Shown here: positions 45,179-55,104 of the stretch, one piece after another
How positions within the stretch are numbered: position 1 is the stretch's first letter
Layout: every line of letters begins with the position of its first letter
DNA from: CAVWSM01 sp963757805
Lineage (GTDB): Bacteria; Actinomycetota; Actinomycetes; Jiangellales; Jiangellaceae
Direction: 5' to 3'
Length of the DNA stretch: 64,000 nucleotides
Assembly: GCA_963757805.1 (NCBI GenBank)
Contig: CAVWSM010000019.1
Span: forward strand, 124,001 to 188,000
Notes under the pieces: generated by a model
Told to the model about the DNA's origin: nothing
Seen by the model: only the letters and a program-made list of their open reading frames with translations
Database searches by the model: none
Position numbers and translations under genes: made by a program

Positions 45179-47422
45179 GTGACCGGGGAAACGGTGGGGG
45201 CGTCCGCGGTCGCTCCTGACCTCGGCAAGCTCTTGTTCGACGCGAAGCTGTCGATTCCGCAACCTCGCCAAGGCGCAGTAAGCCGCGCGCCCCTCATCCA
45301 GAAAGCGCGATCGAGCACGTGCCGCGTCGTGGGCATCACGGCACCCGCCGGCTATGGAAAGTCGACACTGCTGACGGAATGGGCGCACGCCGAGGATCGT
45401 CCCGTGGCCTGGGTGTCTCTCGACCGGTTCGACGACGATCCGGCGACCCTGCTCGCTCTGCTCGCATCCGCGTACGGTCGTATCGATCCGGGTCGCACCG
45501 ACTTGACTGCCGACATGGCAGGAGCCGGCGTGTCGGTGTTGGGTCGCGCCGCGCCGCGGCTGGCCTCGGCGTTCAGTGCGAGCCCAGTTCCGTTCGTCCT
45601 CATGCTGGACGACTTTCACGAGCTGCGGTCTCCTGCGTGCCACGACGTGCTGGGGCTTGTGCTTGGGAAGATTCCGGCAGGGTCGCAAGTCGTCACCGCA
45701 AGTCGTTCCGAGCAGCCCCACCTCCCGCGCCTGCGCGCGTTTGGTAACGCGCTGGAGTTCGCGGCCGGTGACCTGGCCCTCGACGCGGCGGGAGCGCAGC
45801 AAATCTTCTCCGAGGCACAGGTCAACCTGACCCCCGAGCTCGCGGCCGCTGTGACCGAGCGGACCGAAGGTTGGCCGGTCGGCGTCTATCTCGCTGCTGT
45901 GATCGCGCGGGAGAGTGAAGACCAAGTACCGAACGTCCATGGCGATGACCGGTACGTGGCCGACTATTTATACCGCGAGGCCTTGAGCCAGCAGCACGAG
46001 GACATCCAACAGTTTCTGCGCCGCACAGCCGTGCTCGATCAGCTGGGTGGCCCGCTCTGCGATGCGGTTCTCGAGGAGTCTGGCGCGCCTGAGCGGCTGC
46101 GTCGCCTCGAGGCGTCCAGCCTCTTTCTCATCCCGCTCGACCGTCGGCGTAACTGGTACCGATACCACGCGTTGTTCCGAGAGTTCCTGCTCGGTGAGCT
46201 CCGGCGCACCGAGCCTGCCGCCATCGTGCCGCTGCACCTGCGAGCAGCCGACTGGTATCAGTCCCATGGCTCCCCGGCCCTGGCCCTGGAGCACTTGTTG
46301 CGCACACCGGAGCGACAACGGTCTGCTGAGCTGACCGCCGAGCTGGTCTTGTCGACCTACAGCGGCGGCGCAATATCGACTGTGCAGCGTTGGCTTGCCG
46401 CGCTAGGCGATCGGGACATCCAGGGCTACCCACCCTTGGCCGTGTTGGCCGGGTGGATCTGCGCGCTGAGTGGGGACGCGACCGGGGCCCAGCGCTGGGC
46501 GGAGATCGTCGACTCTGCCTCGTTCGACCTGGTGCCTGCGGACGGTACGGCGTCGTTCGACTCGGCCAGGGCAATGCTGCGCGCGCTCATCTGCGCGAAG
46601 GGGCCCGAGGTGATGCTGGCCGACGCGGCCTTCGCCGTGGACCAGGAACCCGAGTGGAGCCTGTGGCGGGACACCGCCCTCTGTGAGCTTGCCGAAGCGA
46701 ACCTGCTCGCCGGAAACGTTGACGAAGCGCAAGGCCAGTTCGCCGAGTCGTCCGCACTCGCGGCAGCGATGAACCACGCAGACACCGTGGTCATCAACGA
46801 GTCAGAGCTGGCCATGCTGGCGATGGACCGCGGCGACTGGTCCGAAGGTGCTGACCATATACGGCTCGCTGTGGACACGATCGACGCGAACCGGATGCAT
46901 GACTACATCCTGAGTCTCTTGGCCTTCGCCGGAGCGGCCCGGCTCGCTGTGCATCGCGGAGACGTCATGGAAGCCCGCTTCCAGCTCGGCCGGGCGATGC
47001 GGGCGCGCCCGTCTGCCACGTACACCGTGCCCTGGGTCGCGGTACGGCTGCGTCTGCACCTGGCCAGGGCGTACCTCGCGATCGCGGAACCAAGCACGGC
47101 GCGCCACCTGCTGCGCGAGATCGACGACATCCTGATCCGCCGACCTGCCCTGGGAACCCTCAACGACGAGGTCAACGAGCTTCGCAACCACGCATCGGAG
47201 GCGGCCGTCGAAGGGTCCAGTGGGTCGCCGCTCAGCCCGGCCGAGCTCCGGCTGCTGCCCTATCTGCAAACGCACCTGAGTATTCGACAGATCGCCGAGC
47301 GACTTTTCATCTCCCGTAACACCGTCGCGACTCAGGTCAGCGCGATCTACCGCAAGCTCGGCGTCTCCTCTCGCAATGATGCTGTGCAGCACGCCACTGC
47401 AATGGGCCTGCTGGGCGGCTAG
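45179..47422 (+). CDS. LAL/MalT-type LuxR-family transcriptional activator
   Basis: 747 residues, intact. An N-terminal STAND ATPase (Walker A VVGITAPAGYGKSTLLTEWA at about residues 50-69; Walker B FVLMLDDFHELRSPACHD) is followed by a winged helix, a TPR-like helical region (residues 350-680) and a C-terminal LuxR HTH, LRLLPYLQTHLSIRQIAERL and FISRNTVATQVSAIYRKLGV. This architecture is that of MalT-like regulators that sense a small ligand. Start is GTG 45179. It faces the first sulfatase gene tail to tail and sits at the edge of the sulfatase island, so it is the likely regulator; the inducer is unknown. Confidence 0.92.
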   Translation: MTGETVGASAVAPDLGKLLFDAKLSIPQPRQGAVSRAPLIQKARSSTCRVVGITAPAGYGKSTLLTEWAHAEDRPVAWVSLDRFDDDPATLLALLASAYGRIDPGRTDLTADMAGAGVSVLGRAAPRLASAFSASPVPFVLMLDDFHELRSPACHDVLGLVLGKIPAGSQVVTASRSEQPHLPRLRAFGNALEFAAGDLALDAAGAQQIFSEAQVNLTPELAAAVTERTEGWPVGVYLAAVIARESEDQVPNVHGDDRYVADYLYREALSQQHEDIQQFLRRTAVLDQLGGPLCDAVLEESGAPERLRRLEASSLFLIPLDRRRNWYRYHALFREFLLGELRRTEPAAIVPLHLRAADWYQSHGSPALALEHLLRTPERQRSAELTAELVLSTYSGGAISTVQRWLAALGDRDIQGYPPLAVLAGWICALSGDATGAQRWAEIVDSASFDLVPADGTASFDSARAMLRALICAKGPEVMLADAAFAVDQEPEWSLWRDTALCELAEANLLAGNVDEAQGQFAESSALAAAMNHADTVVINESELAMLAMDRGDWSEGADHIRLAVDTIDANRMHDYILSLLAFAGAARLAVHRGDVMEARFQLGRAMRARPSATYTVPWVAVRLRLHLARAYLAIAEPSTARHLLREIDDILIRRPALGTLNDEVNELRNHASEAAVEGSSGSPLSPAELRLLPYLQTHLSIRQIAERLFISRNTVATQVSAIYRKLGVSSRNDAVQHATAMGLLGG

Positions 47423-47450
47423 CTGACGGCCCTCGTACCGAGCCGGGGGG

Positions 47451-49742
47451 TCACTTGGCTTCCACCGTCACCTTCTTCAGTTGGCCGGTGAACCTGAACG
47501 GAGGCTCGTAGGCGGGGGACACGGGCGTGCCCCAGTCCTCGCCGACGTCGAACGTGTCGTCCGTTGAGAAGTAGACCGGCACCGTTTTGTCGATCCGACC
47601 TTCGCCGACCTTCTTGCCATTGACCGTCAGCGTGCCGGTGCCGCCCTTGCCCATGCCGCCCCCGTCGTAGGCGAAGTCGAACTCGATCGTGCATTCGCCC
47701 TTGGGCAGCGGCTCCGTTGCGGAGATCGTGTACCGCTCCTGACCGAGCCAGTTGTAGTAGTAGATCGGCTTGCCCTGCACGACCAGGAATGCGTAGCCGC
47801 CGGTCTCGCCGCCGAGGGTGACGAGCGTGCCTTCCGCATCGCCGTTCGGGTTGTCGACCTCGACAACGATAGAGAACGACCGGTTCTTGATGTTGACGAC
47901 CGCATCTTCCGGGAGCCGGACGGTGCCCGGGCCGTAGCTGGCCCTGTTGCCGGTGACGAGCTTTGGCCGCTCGGCGGTCAGCAGTTCACTGACGTCATCG
48001 GCCATCGGATAGACGTTGTACTTGCGGGCCTCGCGGTCGAAGAGCGCTTGCAGTTCCTTGAGCTTGTCCGGGTACCTGGCCGCCAGGTCGGTGGCGTGGC
48101 CGAAATCTGACCTCATGTCGTAGAGCTCCCAGACGTCCTGGTCGAACGGCACGCCGCCTTTGGCGGCGGTCACCCCGTCCTGGCCGTGGCGGGTGCCCGC
48201 CCACCAGCCCTCGTGATAGATGGCGCGGGTGCCGTTCAGCTCGAAGTACTGCGTCGTGTGCCGGTCCTGCGCCGCCGCATCGTCGAAGGTGTAGAGCATG
48301 CTCACGCCTTCTATCGGCTTCTGGTCGGAGCCGTTGACCCGGTTCGGCTCCGGCACCGCGGCGCACTCCAGGATTGTGGGGGTCACGTCGATTAGATGAT
48401 GGAACTGGCGGCGCAGGCCGCCCTGGTCCTTGATGCGTGCGGGCCAGCAGATCACGGCGGCCGTGCTGCAGCCACCGCCCGAGGTCACCATTTTGCCGTA
48501 GGTGAACGGCGTGGACGTCGCGTAAGACCAGGCCACGGGATAGCAACCGTGCGACTCCGGCCCGCCGAAGTCGTCAATCCGCTGGGCAACCTCGTCGAGC
48601 GACTCCGAGACGCCGTTCCAGTAGCTCAGCTTGTTCATGATGCCGTGCAGGCCGCCCTCGGGCGTGGGGCCGTTGTCGCCGGCGATATAGACGATCAGCG
48701 TGTTGTCGAACTCGCCCGTCTGCTCGATGGCCTCGACGATGCGGCCGACCTGGTAATCGCTGTGCTCGACCGCGCCGCAGAAGACCTCCATCCAGCGGGC
48801 GCCGACCTTCTTGTCCGTATCGGTGAGTTCATCCCACGGCGGAATGGCTGCAGGCCGCGGCGCGAGCTTGGCGTCGGCCGAGACAATCCCTCGCTCGATC
48901 TGCCGCGCCAGAGTGCGGTCACGCAGCTTGTCATAGCCGTCGTCGAACTGGCCCCGATACTTCTCGATCCACTCTTTCGGCACGCCAACCGGCGGCTTGG
49001 GTGCGCTTGGGGCGTAGTACGCGATCCACGGCTTGTCGGGATGGATCGACTTCTGCCGATGAATCCAGCCGATCGTCCTGTCGGCCATGTCGGCCTCCAG
49101 GTGATAACCCTCTTCCGGCGTCTTCGGCGCCCGGACGGGCGTGGTGTTCTCCCACAGCGGCGGAGTCCATTGGCTGACGCCGGGGCCGAAGAAGCCGTAC
49201 AAGTATTCGGCGCCCATGCGGGTCGGCCAGCGGTCGAACGGTCCCGCGGTCGTGATCTCGTGGATTGACGTGACGTGGGTCTTGCCAACCCAGGCGGTTC
49301 CGTACCCGTTCTGTCGCAGGATTTCGAGCACTGTTGCGGCGCTGCGCGGGATGATGGCGTTGTATCCCGGAAAACCGGTCGAGGTCTCCGGAACGCCGCC
49401 CATCCCGACAGAATGACCGTTGCGCCCGGTCAGCACAGCGGCACGCGACGCCGCGCACACCGGCGTGGTGTGGAAGTTCGTGAAGCTCAGCCCCCGCTCC
49501 GCCAGCCGGTCGAACACCGGAGTATTGGCCGGCCCGCCGAACCCACTCATGTGGCCGTAGCCGATGTCGTCGCCCATGATGAGCAACACGTTGGGCGCCC
49601 CCTCCGGTGCCCTCAGCGGCTCGGGCCAATCGGCCTTCGAATCCTTCAAAGCCTCGCCGATCGCGCCCCGGAACGGCGGGTCTGCTGCTGGCAGCACGGA
49701 CCGATCGACTGTCGACCCTTCTCCTTGCGTCTGACCGCTCAT
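47451..49742 (-). CDS. Arylsulfatase A (first copy)
   Basis: 763 residues, intact. A type I sulfatase: metal site APNVLLIMGDDIGYGHMSGF (Asp58, Asp59), the formylglycine motif HTTPVCAASRAAVLTGRNGH with Cys96 in CxASR, and metal site TLIVYIAGDNGPTPEGGLHG. A C-terminal beta domain follows (LVTLGGETGGYAFLVVQGKP, FDFAYDGGGMGKGGTGTLTV). It hydrolyses sulfate esters; the substrate is unknown. No signal peptide is seen, so it may be cytoplasmic. Activity needs a formylglycine-generating enzyme, which I do not find in this window. TTGAGGTGA, a putative operator, lies 10 bases upstream. Confidence 0.94.
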   Translation of the reverse strand: MSGQTQGEGSTVDRSVLPAADPPFRGAIGEALKDSKADWPEPLRAPEGAPNVLLIMGDDIGYGHMSGFGGPANTPVFDRLAERGLSFTNFHTTPVCAASRAAVLTGRNGHSVGMGGVPETSTGFPGYNAIIPRSAATVLEILRQNGYGTAWVGKTHVTSIHEITTAGPFDRWPTRMGAEYLYGFFGPGVSQWTPPLWENTTPVRAPKTPEEGYHLEADMADRTIGWIHRQKSIHPDKPWIAYYAPSAPKPPVGVPKEWIEKYRGQFDDGYDKLRDRTLARQIERGIVSADAKLAPRPAAIPPWDELTDTDKKVGARWMEVFCGAVEHSDYQVGRIVEAIEQTGEFDNTLIVYIAGDNGPTPEGGLHGIMNKLSYWNGVSESLDEVAQRIDDFGGPESHGCYPVAWSYATSTPFTYGKMVTSGGGCSTAAVICWPARIKDQGGLRRQFHHLIDVTPTILECAAVPEPNRVNGSDQKPIEGVSMLYTFDDAAAQDRHTTQYFELNGTRAIYHEGWWAGTRHGQDGVTAAKGGVPFDQDVWELYDMRSDFGHATDLAARYPDKLKELQALFDREARKYNVYPMADDVSELLTAERPKLVTGNRASYGPGTVRLPEDAVVNIKNRSFSIVVEVDNPNGDAEGTLVTLGGETGGYAFLVVQGKPIYYYNWLGQERYTISATEPLPKGECTIEFDFAYDGGGMGKGGTGTLTVNGKKVGEGRIDKTVPVYFSTDDTFDVGEDWGTPVSPAYEPPFRFTGQLKKVTVEAK

Positions 49743-49790
49743 CGTCGGGTGTCACCTCAACTTTGGCGATTGTGGAACATGTCTGATCGG

Positions 49791-50117
49791 CTAGCGCTCG
49801 AGTGCCTCGTCGAGGTCGTACCCCAGGGCCAGCGCGAGCTTCGGCGCCGCGGAGACCGCATGCGGTAGACCCACCACGGGAATGACACCGACGAGTACGT
49901 CGACAATCTCCGCGGCCGTCGCACCCGCATCCACCGCCGCGTCGGCTTGCGCGCCGTAGGAAGGACCCTCGCCGCCAACCGCGATCAGCGCGGCGAGCTG
50001 GACGAGTGCCAACGTCCTGGGATCGAGCGCCTGGGACTCCACGAACTCACCGCCCGGCGCGTCCCCGAAGCGTGAGTCGTTGAGGGACAACAACCGTAAA
50101 CGCTCCGTGTGGTCCAC
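49791..50117 (-). CDS. Carboxymuconolactone decarboxylase (AhpD-like) family protein
   Basis: A 108-residue small helical protein of the CMD/AhpD family: DPRTLALVQLAALIAVGGEG, YGAQADAAVDAGATAAEIVD and VVGLPHAVSAAPKLALALG. The CxxC redox pair of AhpD is missing, so alkylhydroperoxidase chemistry is unlikely and its role is unclear. The start is GTG 50117. It lies 48 bases before the first sulfatase gene on the same strand, so the two probably form an operon read from the ATYAGGTGA-rich region. Confidence 0.82.
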   Translation of the reverse strand: MDHTERLRLLSLNDSRFGDAPGGEFVESQALDPRTLALVQLAALIAVGGEGPSYGAQADAAVDAGATAAEIVDVLVGVIPVVGLPHAVSAAPKLALALGYDLDEALER

Positions 50118-50183
50118 GTCGGATTCCCCTCGTCAGAACTGCTCCCATCATCGGCACCCGGCCAAGCTCTCCGCATCACGCAC

Positions 50184-50250
50184 ATCAGGTGAACGAGCCG
50201 GAATCACCCGATCAAAGTGATGCCACGTCTCCACCGTGCGGATTAGGTGA
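50184..50250. promoter_or_regulatory. Three ATYRGGTGA sites between divergent sulfatase operons
   Basis: ATCAGGTGA (50184-50192), ATCGGGTGA on the other strand (50212-50204) and ATTAGGTGA (50242-50250) lie within 67 bases of the divergent intergenic region between the CMD gene and the DUF6325 gene. Related words occur upstream of the regulator (ATTCGGTGA, 45097) and the antiporter (GTCAGGTGA, 43707). They are candidate binding sites for the LAL regulator. Confidence 0.5.
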
Positions 50251-50309
50251 GACAAGAGCGCGAGACGACTGATCCGAGCTCGACATGAGGCAACGAAGGA
50301 AGGTCCGCC

Positions 50310-50777
50310 ATGGATGATGCAACAGCCGTCGACGAGCTCGGCCCAGTCGACTACATCGTGGTCGAGTTCCCGGGCAGCAAGTTCAACGGGGCGATCGCCC
50401 CGGCGCTGGCCGATCTTGTGGCGGAGGGCACGATCCGGGTTCTCGACCTGCTCGTGCTGAAGAAGAACGAAGACGGCTCGGTCGAGCCGTTCGAGCTGTC
50501 CGACCTCGGAGACGACGAGCTCGGCGACTTCCGCGCGTTCGAGACGGAGCTGGCCATGCTCCTCAGCGAGGACGACGTCATGAACATCGCCGCCGCCCTC
50601 GAGCCGGGCTCCTCGGCAGCGGTCCTCGTCTGGGAGAACACCTGGGCCGCGCCGTTCGCCAGCGCCGTACGCAAGTCCGGTGGCCAGCTGGTCGCCAGCG
50701 GGCGCATCCCCATCCAGGCCATCCTCGCCGCCCTCGAGGCCGACGAGGCAGACGAAGCCATCGAGCAGGGAGCGTAA
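50310..50777 (+). CDS. DUF6325-like protein
   Basis: 155 residues, intact. The sequence DELGPVDYIVVEFPGSKFNG, IAPALADLVAEGTIRVLDLL and PGSSAAVLVWENTWAAPFAS matches, from memory, the DUF6325 group (related to DUF1269), small ferredoxin-like proteins found beside SHOCT-domain genes. No catalytic motif is known. GAAGGAAGG precedes the ATG. It begins the operon that holds the second sulfatase. A role in membrane stress or as a partner of the SHOCT protein downstream is speculation. Confidence 0.75.
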   Translation: MDDATAVDELGPVDYIVVEFPGSKFNGAIAPALADLVAEGTIRVLDLLVLKKNEDGSVEPFELSDLGDDELGDFRAFETELAMLLSEDDVMNIAAALEPGSSAAVLVWENTWAAPFASAVRKSGGQLVASGRIPIQAILAALEADEADEAIEQGA

Positions 50778-50779
50778 TC

Positions 50780-50938
50780 ATGGGGATCGCACGTCGACGT
50801 ATGCGTCGCGCCGCGGTGATCGGACCCGCGCCGGTCGTACGGACCGCCACCACCGTCGCCACCGCCGCGGTCGTCGCTCACGGCGTCAACCGCCGCATGG
50901 ACCGTCGTGACGACCGCAGAGACGACCGACGCGACTAG
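50780..50938 (+). CDS. 52-residue basic protein
   Basis: A short gene starting 2 bases after the DUF6325 stop and ending 9 bases before the second sulfatase. It encodes MGIARRRMRRAAVIGPAPVV, then an Ala/Val/Thr stretch VRTATTVATAAVVAHGVNRR, and a tail of RRDD repeats. From memory, such tiny Arg-rich proteins often lie between DUF6325 and SHOCT genes. Codon bias matches the neighbours, and the tight packing supports real translation. No function is known. Confidence 0.7.
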   Translation: MGIARRRMRRAAVIGPAPVVRTATTVATAAVVAHGVNRRMDRRDDRRDDRRD

Positions 50939-50947
50939 GGGCAGCCA

Positions 50948-53309
50948 ATGTCGCCGAAAGACAGCCGTACGGTCCTGCCGATTCCTGATCGCGCCTACTC
51001 CGGACTTGTCACGTACGACGCCAAGGATCCCGCCACGTCCTTCCCGCCGATCGAGCCGCTGCGGCCGCCGGCAGGTGCTCCGAACGTACTCATCGTGCTC
51101 ATCGACGACGTGGGCTTCGCAGCCTCGAGCGCTTTCGGCGGACCGATCAACACGCCGACGGCGGAGCGGCTGGCCGCCGACGGATTGAAGTACAACCGGT
51201 TCCACACCACAGCTTTGTGCTCACCAACGCGGCAGGCGCTGCTGACCGGCCGCAACCACCACTCGGTCGGCATGGGTGGCATCACCGAGATCGCCACCTC
51301 GGCTCCGGGCTACAACTCGATCCGGCCCAACACCGCCGCGCCGTTGGCGGAGACGCTGAAGCTCAACGGATACTCGACCGCACAGTTCGGCAAGTGCCAC
51401 GAGGTGCCGGTCTGGGAGACCAGCCCGATGGGCCCGTTCCGGCAGTGGCCGACCGGCTCCGGCTTCGAGCACTTCTACGGCTTCATCGGCGGGGAGACCA
51501 ACCAGTACGCGCCCGCGATCTACCAGGACACCGTGCCCGTCGAGCCGGACCGCACCCCGGAGGAGGGCTACCACTTCACCGAGGACATGACCGACCAGGC
51601 CATCGACTGGATCCGTCAGCAGAAGGCGCTGACGCCGGACAAGCCGTTCTTCATCTACTACGCGCCTGGTGCCACGCATGCTCCGCACCACGTGCCCGGT
51701 GGAATGGTCGGCGCGGTACCAGGGCCAGTTCGACGACGGGTGGGATGCGCTGCGCGAACGCACCTTTGCCCGGCAGAAGGGAGCTCGGGGTGATCCCCGC
51801 CGATGCAGAGCTCACCACTCGGCCGGCAGAGATTCCCGCCTGGGACGACATGCCCGACGATCTGAAGCCGGTGCTCGCGCGCCAGATGGAGGTCTATGCC
51901 GGGTTCCTGGAGCACACGGACCACCACGTCGGCCGGCTCGTCGACAGCCTCGTGGACCTCGGGATCCTCGGCGACACGCTGATCTACTACATCATCGGTG
52001 ACAACGGGGCGTCAGCCGAGGGGACGCCGCAGGGCTGCTTCAACGAGCTCATCGTCCTCAACGGCGCGGCCGGCCTGGAGACGACCGAGTTCATGGCCTC
52101 TCGGATCGACGATTTCGGTACGCCGGCCGCCTACAACCACTACGCGGTGGGCTGGGCGCACGCGATGGACACCCCGTACCAGTGGACCAAGCAGGTGGCC
52201 TCGCACTGGGGCGGCACCCGCAACGGCACCATCGTCCACTGGCCAAATGGTTTCTCGGCGCGGAACGAGATTCGTTCCCAATTCCACCACGTGATCGACT
52301 TAGCGCCGACCGTGCTCGAAGCCGCCGGTCTACCCGCACCTCTGAGCGTCAACGGCGTCCAACAGATCCCGTACGAGGGTGTCTCGATGGCGTACTCGTT
52401 CGACGACGCCCAGGCCGACGACCGGCACACGACGCAGTACTTCGAGATGTTCTGCAACCGCGGCATCTACCACCAGGGCTGGACCGCCGTCACCCGGCAT
52501 AGCACGCCGTGGGTTGTGACGGAGATGCCCGCGTTTCGATGACGACGTCTGGGAGCTCTACGGCCCAGACGACTGGACGCAGGCGCACGACTTGGCGCAA
52601 GGAGCAGCCGGCGAAGCTGGCCGAACTGCAGCGGTTGTTCCTGATAGAGGCCGGGAAATACAACGTCCTTCCCCTCGACGATCGTCGCTTCGAGCGGTTC
52701 AACCCTGACCTCGCCGGTCGCCCTCAACTGGTGAGGGGCAACTCCCAGGTCCTCTTCGGTGGGATGGGTCGGCTCTCGGAGAACTCCGTGGTCGTGATGA
52801 AGAACAAGTCGCACGCCATCACCGCGCAGATCGACGTGCCCGAGACAGGCGCGAACGGGGTGATCGTCTCCCAGGGAGGGGCGTTCGGCGGCTTCGTGCT
52901 CTACGCCAAGGACGGAAAGCCGGCCTACTGCTACAACCTGTTCGGTCTCAAGCAGTTCAAGGTCTACGGATCCGATCCGATCCCCGCGGGCGAGCACCAG
53001 GTGCGAATGGAGTTCGCCTACGACGGTGGTGGCCTCGGCAAGGGCGGCACCGTCAGGCTGTACGTCGACGGCAACAAGGTGGGCGATGGTCGCGTCGACG
53101 GAACAGTGCCGATGGTGTTCTCTGCCGACGAGACGACCGACGTCGGGAGCGACACCGCGACACCCGTGAGTGACGACTACGGGCCGAAGGACAGCCACTT
53201 CACCGGCCGGGTCCGCTGGGTGCAGATCGACATCGACGAGGCCGCCGAGGACGTCGACCACCTCATCTCCCCAGAGGAACGCGTCCGCATCGCAATGGCA
53301 AGGCAATGA
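50948..53309 (+). CDS. Arylsulfatase (second copy, frameshifted)
   Basis: About 787 residues after repair. N-terminal metal site APNVLIVLIDDVGFAASSAF, formylglycine motif HTTALCSPTRQALLTGRNHH (Cys91, CxPTR form) and second metal site TLIYYIIGDNGASAEGTPQG are all present. The C-terminal beta domain (IVSQGGAFGGFVLYAKDGKP, MEFAYDGGGLGKGGTVRLYV) mirrors that of the first sulfatase; the two are paralogues but differ throughout. Breaks lie near 51700, 51780, 52535 and 52595. It is in the operon started by DUF6325. The presence of two sulfatases suggests use of more than one sulfated substrate, or different control. Confidence 0.9.
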
Positions 53310-53359
53310 GGATCCACCCCATTGGTCAGTGACCACATCTATTTCAAAGGAGTCGTGTC

Positions 53360-53749
53360 ATGCCGCTCTTGGATCTGTTCTGGACCACGCTCTGGTTCTT
53401 CCTGTTCTTCGCCTGGATCTGGCTCGTCATCACGATTTTCGCCGACATCTTCCGAAGCAATGACCTGTCCGGCTGGGGCAAGGCGCTGTGGACGCTGTTC
53501 GTGGTCTTCGTGCCATGGCTCGGCGTGCTCGTCTACCTGATTGCGCGTGGCAAGTCCATGGGCGAGCGCAGCATGCAACAGGCCGTCGAGCGGGAGCAGG
53601 CAACCCGGCAATACATCCAAACTGTCGCCACGCCGAACGGTCACTCCACGGCCGACGAGATCGCCAAGCTCGCCGAGCTGCGCAACTCCGGTCTGCTCAC
53701 GCAGGACGAGTTCGACGCGCAGAAGGCCAAGCTGCTCACTTCCGTCTAG
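53360..53749 (+). CDS. Membrane protein with PLDc_N and SHOCT domains
   Basis: 129 residues, intact. Two N-terminal helices (LFWTTLWFFLFFAWIWLVIT and GWGKALWTLFVVFVPWLGVL with VYLIARG) form a PLD-nuclease-N-like module. The C-terminus has a SHOCT helix pair: ADEIAKLAELRNSGLLTQDE and FDAQKAKLL. SHOCT segments are thought to mediate oligomerisation. A strong AAAGGAGT precedes the ATG. It follows the second sulfatase by 50 bases, so it is likely in the same transcript. Confidence 0.85.
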   Translation: MPLLDLFWTTLWFFLFFAWIWLVITIFADIFRSNDLSGWGKALWTLFVVFVPWLGVLVYLIARGKSMGERSMQQAVEREQATRQYIQTVATPNGHSTADEIAKLAELRNSGLLTQDEFDAQKAKLLTSV

Positions 53750-53808
53750 CGGCGACCCACAGGCCGTAGCGAGCGCGCGGTCGGGCGCATGTCCTAGGGA
53801 GGCTCGGA

Positions 53809-55077
53809 ATGTCCGACACAAGACCAGCGCCGACTGTCGAGACGGCAGTCGCGGAGCCGTCCGGCAGGGGGCGATCGATTGCGGCGCTGGTCTGCGTGGT
53901 GTTGGCGGCGCTGCTGACGGTGCCGGCGGCGCTGGCGTACTGGGGGCAGCGCACGCTGAACGACACGCAGCGCTACGTGGACACGGTCGGTCCGCTGGTG
54001 GAGTCGCCGGAGGTGCAGGCCGCCATCGCGACGACGGTCACCGACGCGATTCAGGCGCAGGTCGATGTCGAGGCGGTCCTGAACGAGGTGTTCGCCGGCG
54101 TCATCACCGAGCGCCCCCGGTTGCAGCAGCTGGTCGGGCCGATATCCGGCGCGGTCAACGGGTTGATCGAACGCGAGGTCCAGGCACTGGTGGCCTCGGA
54201 AGTCTTCGCCGACTTTTGGGTCCGGGCCAACACCAGGGCGCAGCAGGCCCTGGTGCGCGTGCTGGAGGGGGACGAAGGCGGCGCGGTCTCGGTGCAGGGT
54301 GACCAGGTCGTGCTGGACATGGCTGAGGTCATCGCCCAGGTGCAGCAGCGCCTGGTCGAGCGCGGGCTCACCATCGTCGAGAACGCTCCGATCCCCGAGG
54401 TGGACCGGCAGATCGTGCTGCTCACCGCGCCGCAGCTGGAGCAGGCCCGCACGATCTACGCGTTCGGCAACCCGGTGGCCCGATGGCTGATCGTGGTCGT
54501 GGCGGCGCTCTACCTCGCCGCGTTCCTGCTGTCGCGCCGCAGGCCGCGGATGACGGTGATCATCGGGGTGGCGCTGGTGGCGAATGCGCTGTTGGTGGCG
54601 CTGGCACTGTCGGTCGGCCGTCAGCTGTTTGTCAACGAGCTCACCGGCACCGTGTTCGGCCCGGCCAGCGAGGTGTTCTACGACCAGCTGCTGACCTACC
54701 TCGAGCGTGGCTGGCAGGTGCTCCTCGGGTTGGGTCTGATCCTGGTGGTCGCGGGTTGGTTCGCCGGGCCCAACGCCTCCGGTACCGCCGTCCGCACCTC
54801 GCTGGCGGGCGGACTGGAGACCGCCGGCACGGGTCTTGCCGGCGAGCCGGTCGGCGGTGTCGGCCGGTGGGTCGCGGCCAACGCCCGATGGCTGCGGATC
54901 GCTGTGGGTGTGCTCGGTGCTGTCGTGCTGCTGTGGGGCAACCAGATCTCGGTGTCGCGGCTGTTCTGGGCGCTGCTGCTCACGGTTGTGCTGTTGGCCG
55001 CCGTACAGGTATTGATCGGGGCTGGACGTGCAACACGCACCCCCAGCCCTGCTCTGGCAGCCGCCAGTGATGCGTAG
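53809..55077 (+). CDS. Membrane protein of unknown function in the sulfatase island
   Basis: 422 residues, intact. It has an N-terminal helix (SIAALVCVVLAALLTVPAAL), a large extracellular part of about 170 residues rich in helices (VEAVLNEVFAGVITERPRLQ, DMAEVIAQVQQRLVERGLTI), and four more helices (WLIVVVAALYLAAFLLSRRR, MTVIIGVALVANALLVALAL, VLLGLGLILVVAGWFAGP, VLGAVVLLWGN). From memory, such proteins recur next to arylsulfatase, DUF6325 and SHOCT genes in actinobacteria. The family is not known to me by name. Confidence 0.72.
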   Translation: MSDTRPAPTVETAVAEPSGRGRSIAALVCVVLAALLTVPAALAYWGQRTLNDTQRYVDTVGPLVESPEVQAAIATTVTDAIQAQVDVEAVLNEVFAGVITERPRLQQLVGPISGAVNGLIEREVQALVASEVFADFWVRANTRAQQALVRVLEGDEGGAVSVQGDQVVLDMAEVIAQVQQRLVERGLTIVENAPIPEVDRQIVLLTAPQLEQARTIYAFGNPVARWLIVVVAALYLAAFLLSRRRPRMTVIIGVALVANALLVALALSVGRQLFVNELTGTVFGPASEVFYDQLLTYLERGWQVLLGLGLILVVAGWFAGPNASGTAVRTSLAGGLETAGTGLAGEPVGGVGRWVAANARWLRIAVGVLGAVVLLWGNQISVSRLFWALLLTVVLLAAVQVLIGAGRATRTPSPALAAASDA

Positions 55078-55104
55078 ACGACACGTCGCTCACTGGGTTC
55101 ACTC

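Noticed and set aside
48396..49268. A 290-codon open frame antisense to the first sulfatase
   Set aside because: It is a shadow frame of a clearly conserved gene and has no own motif.
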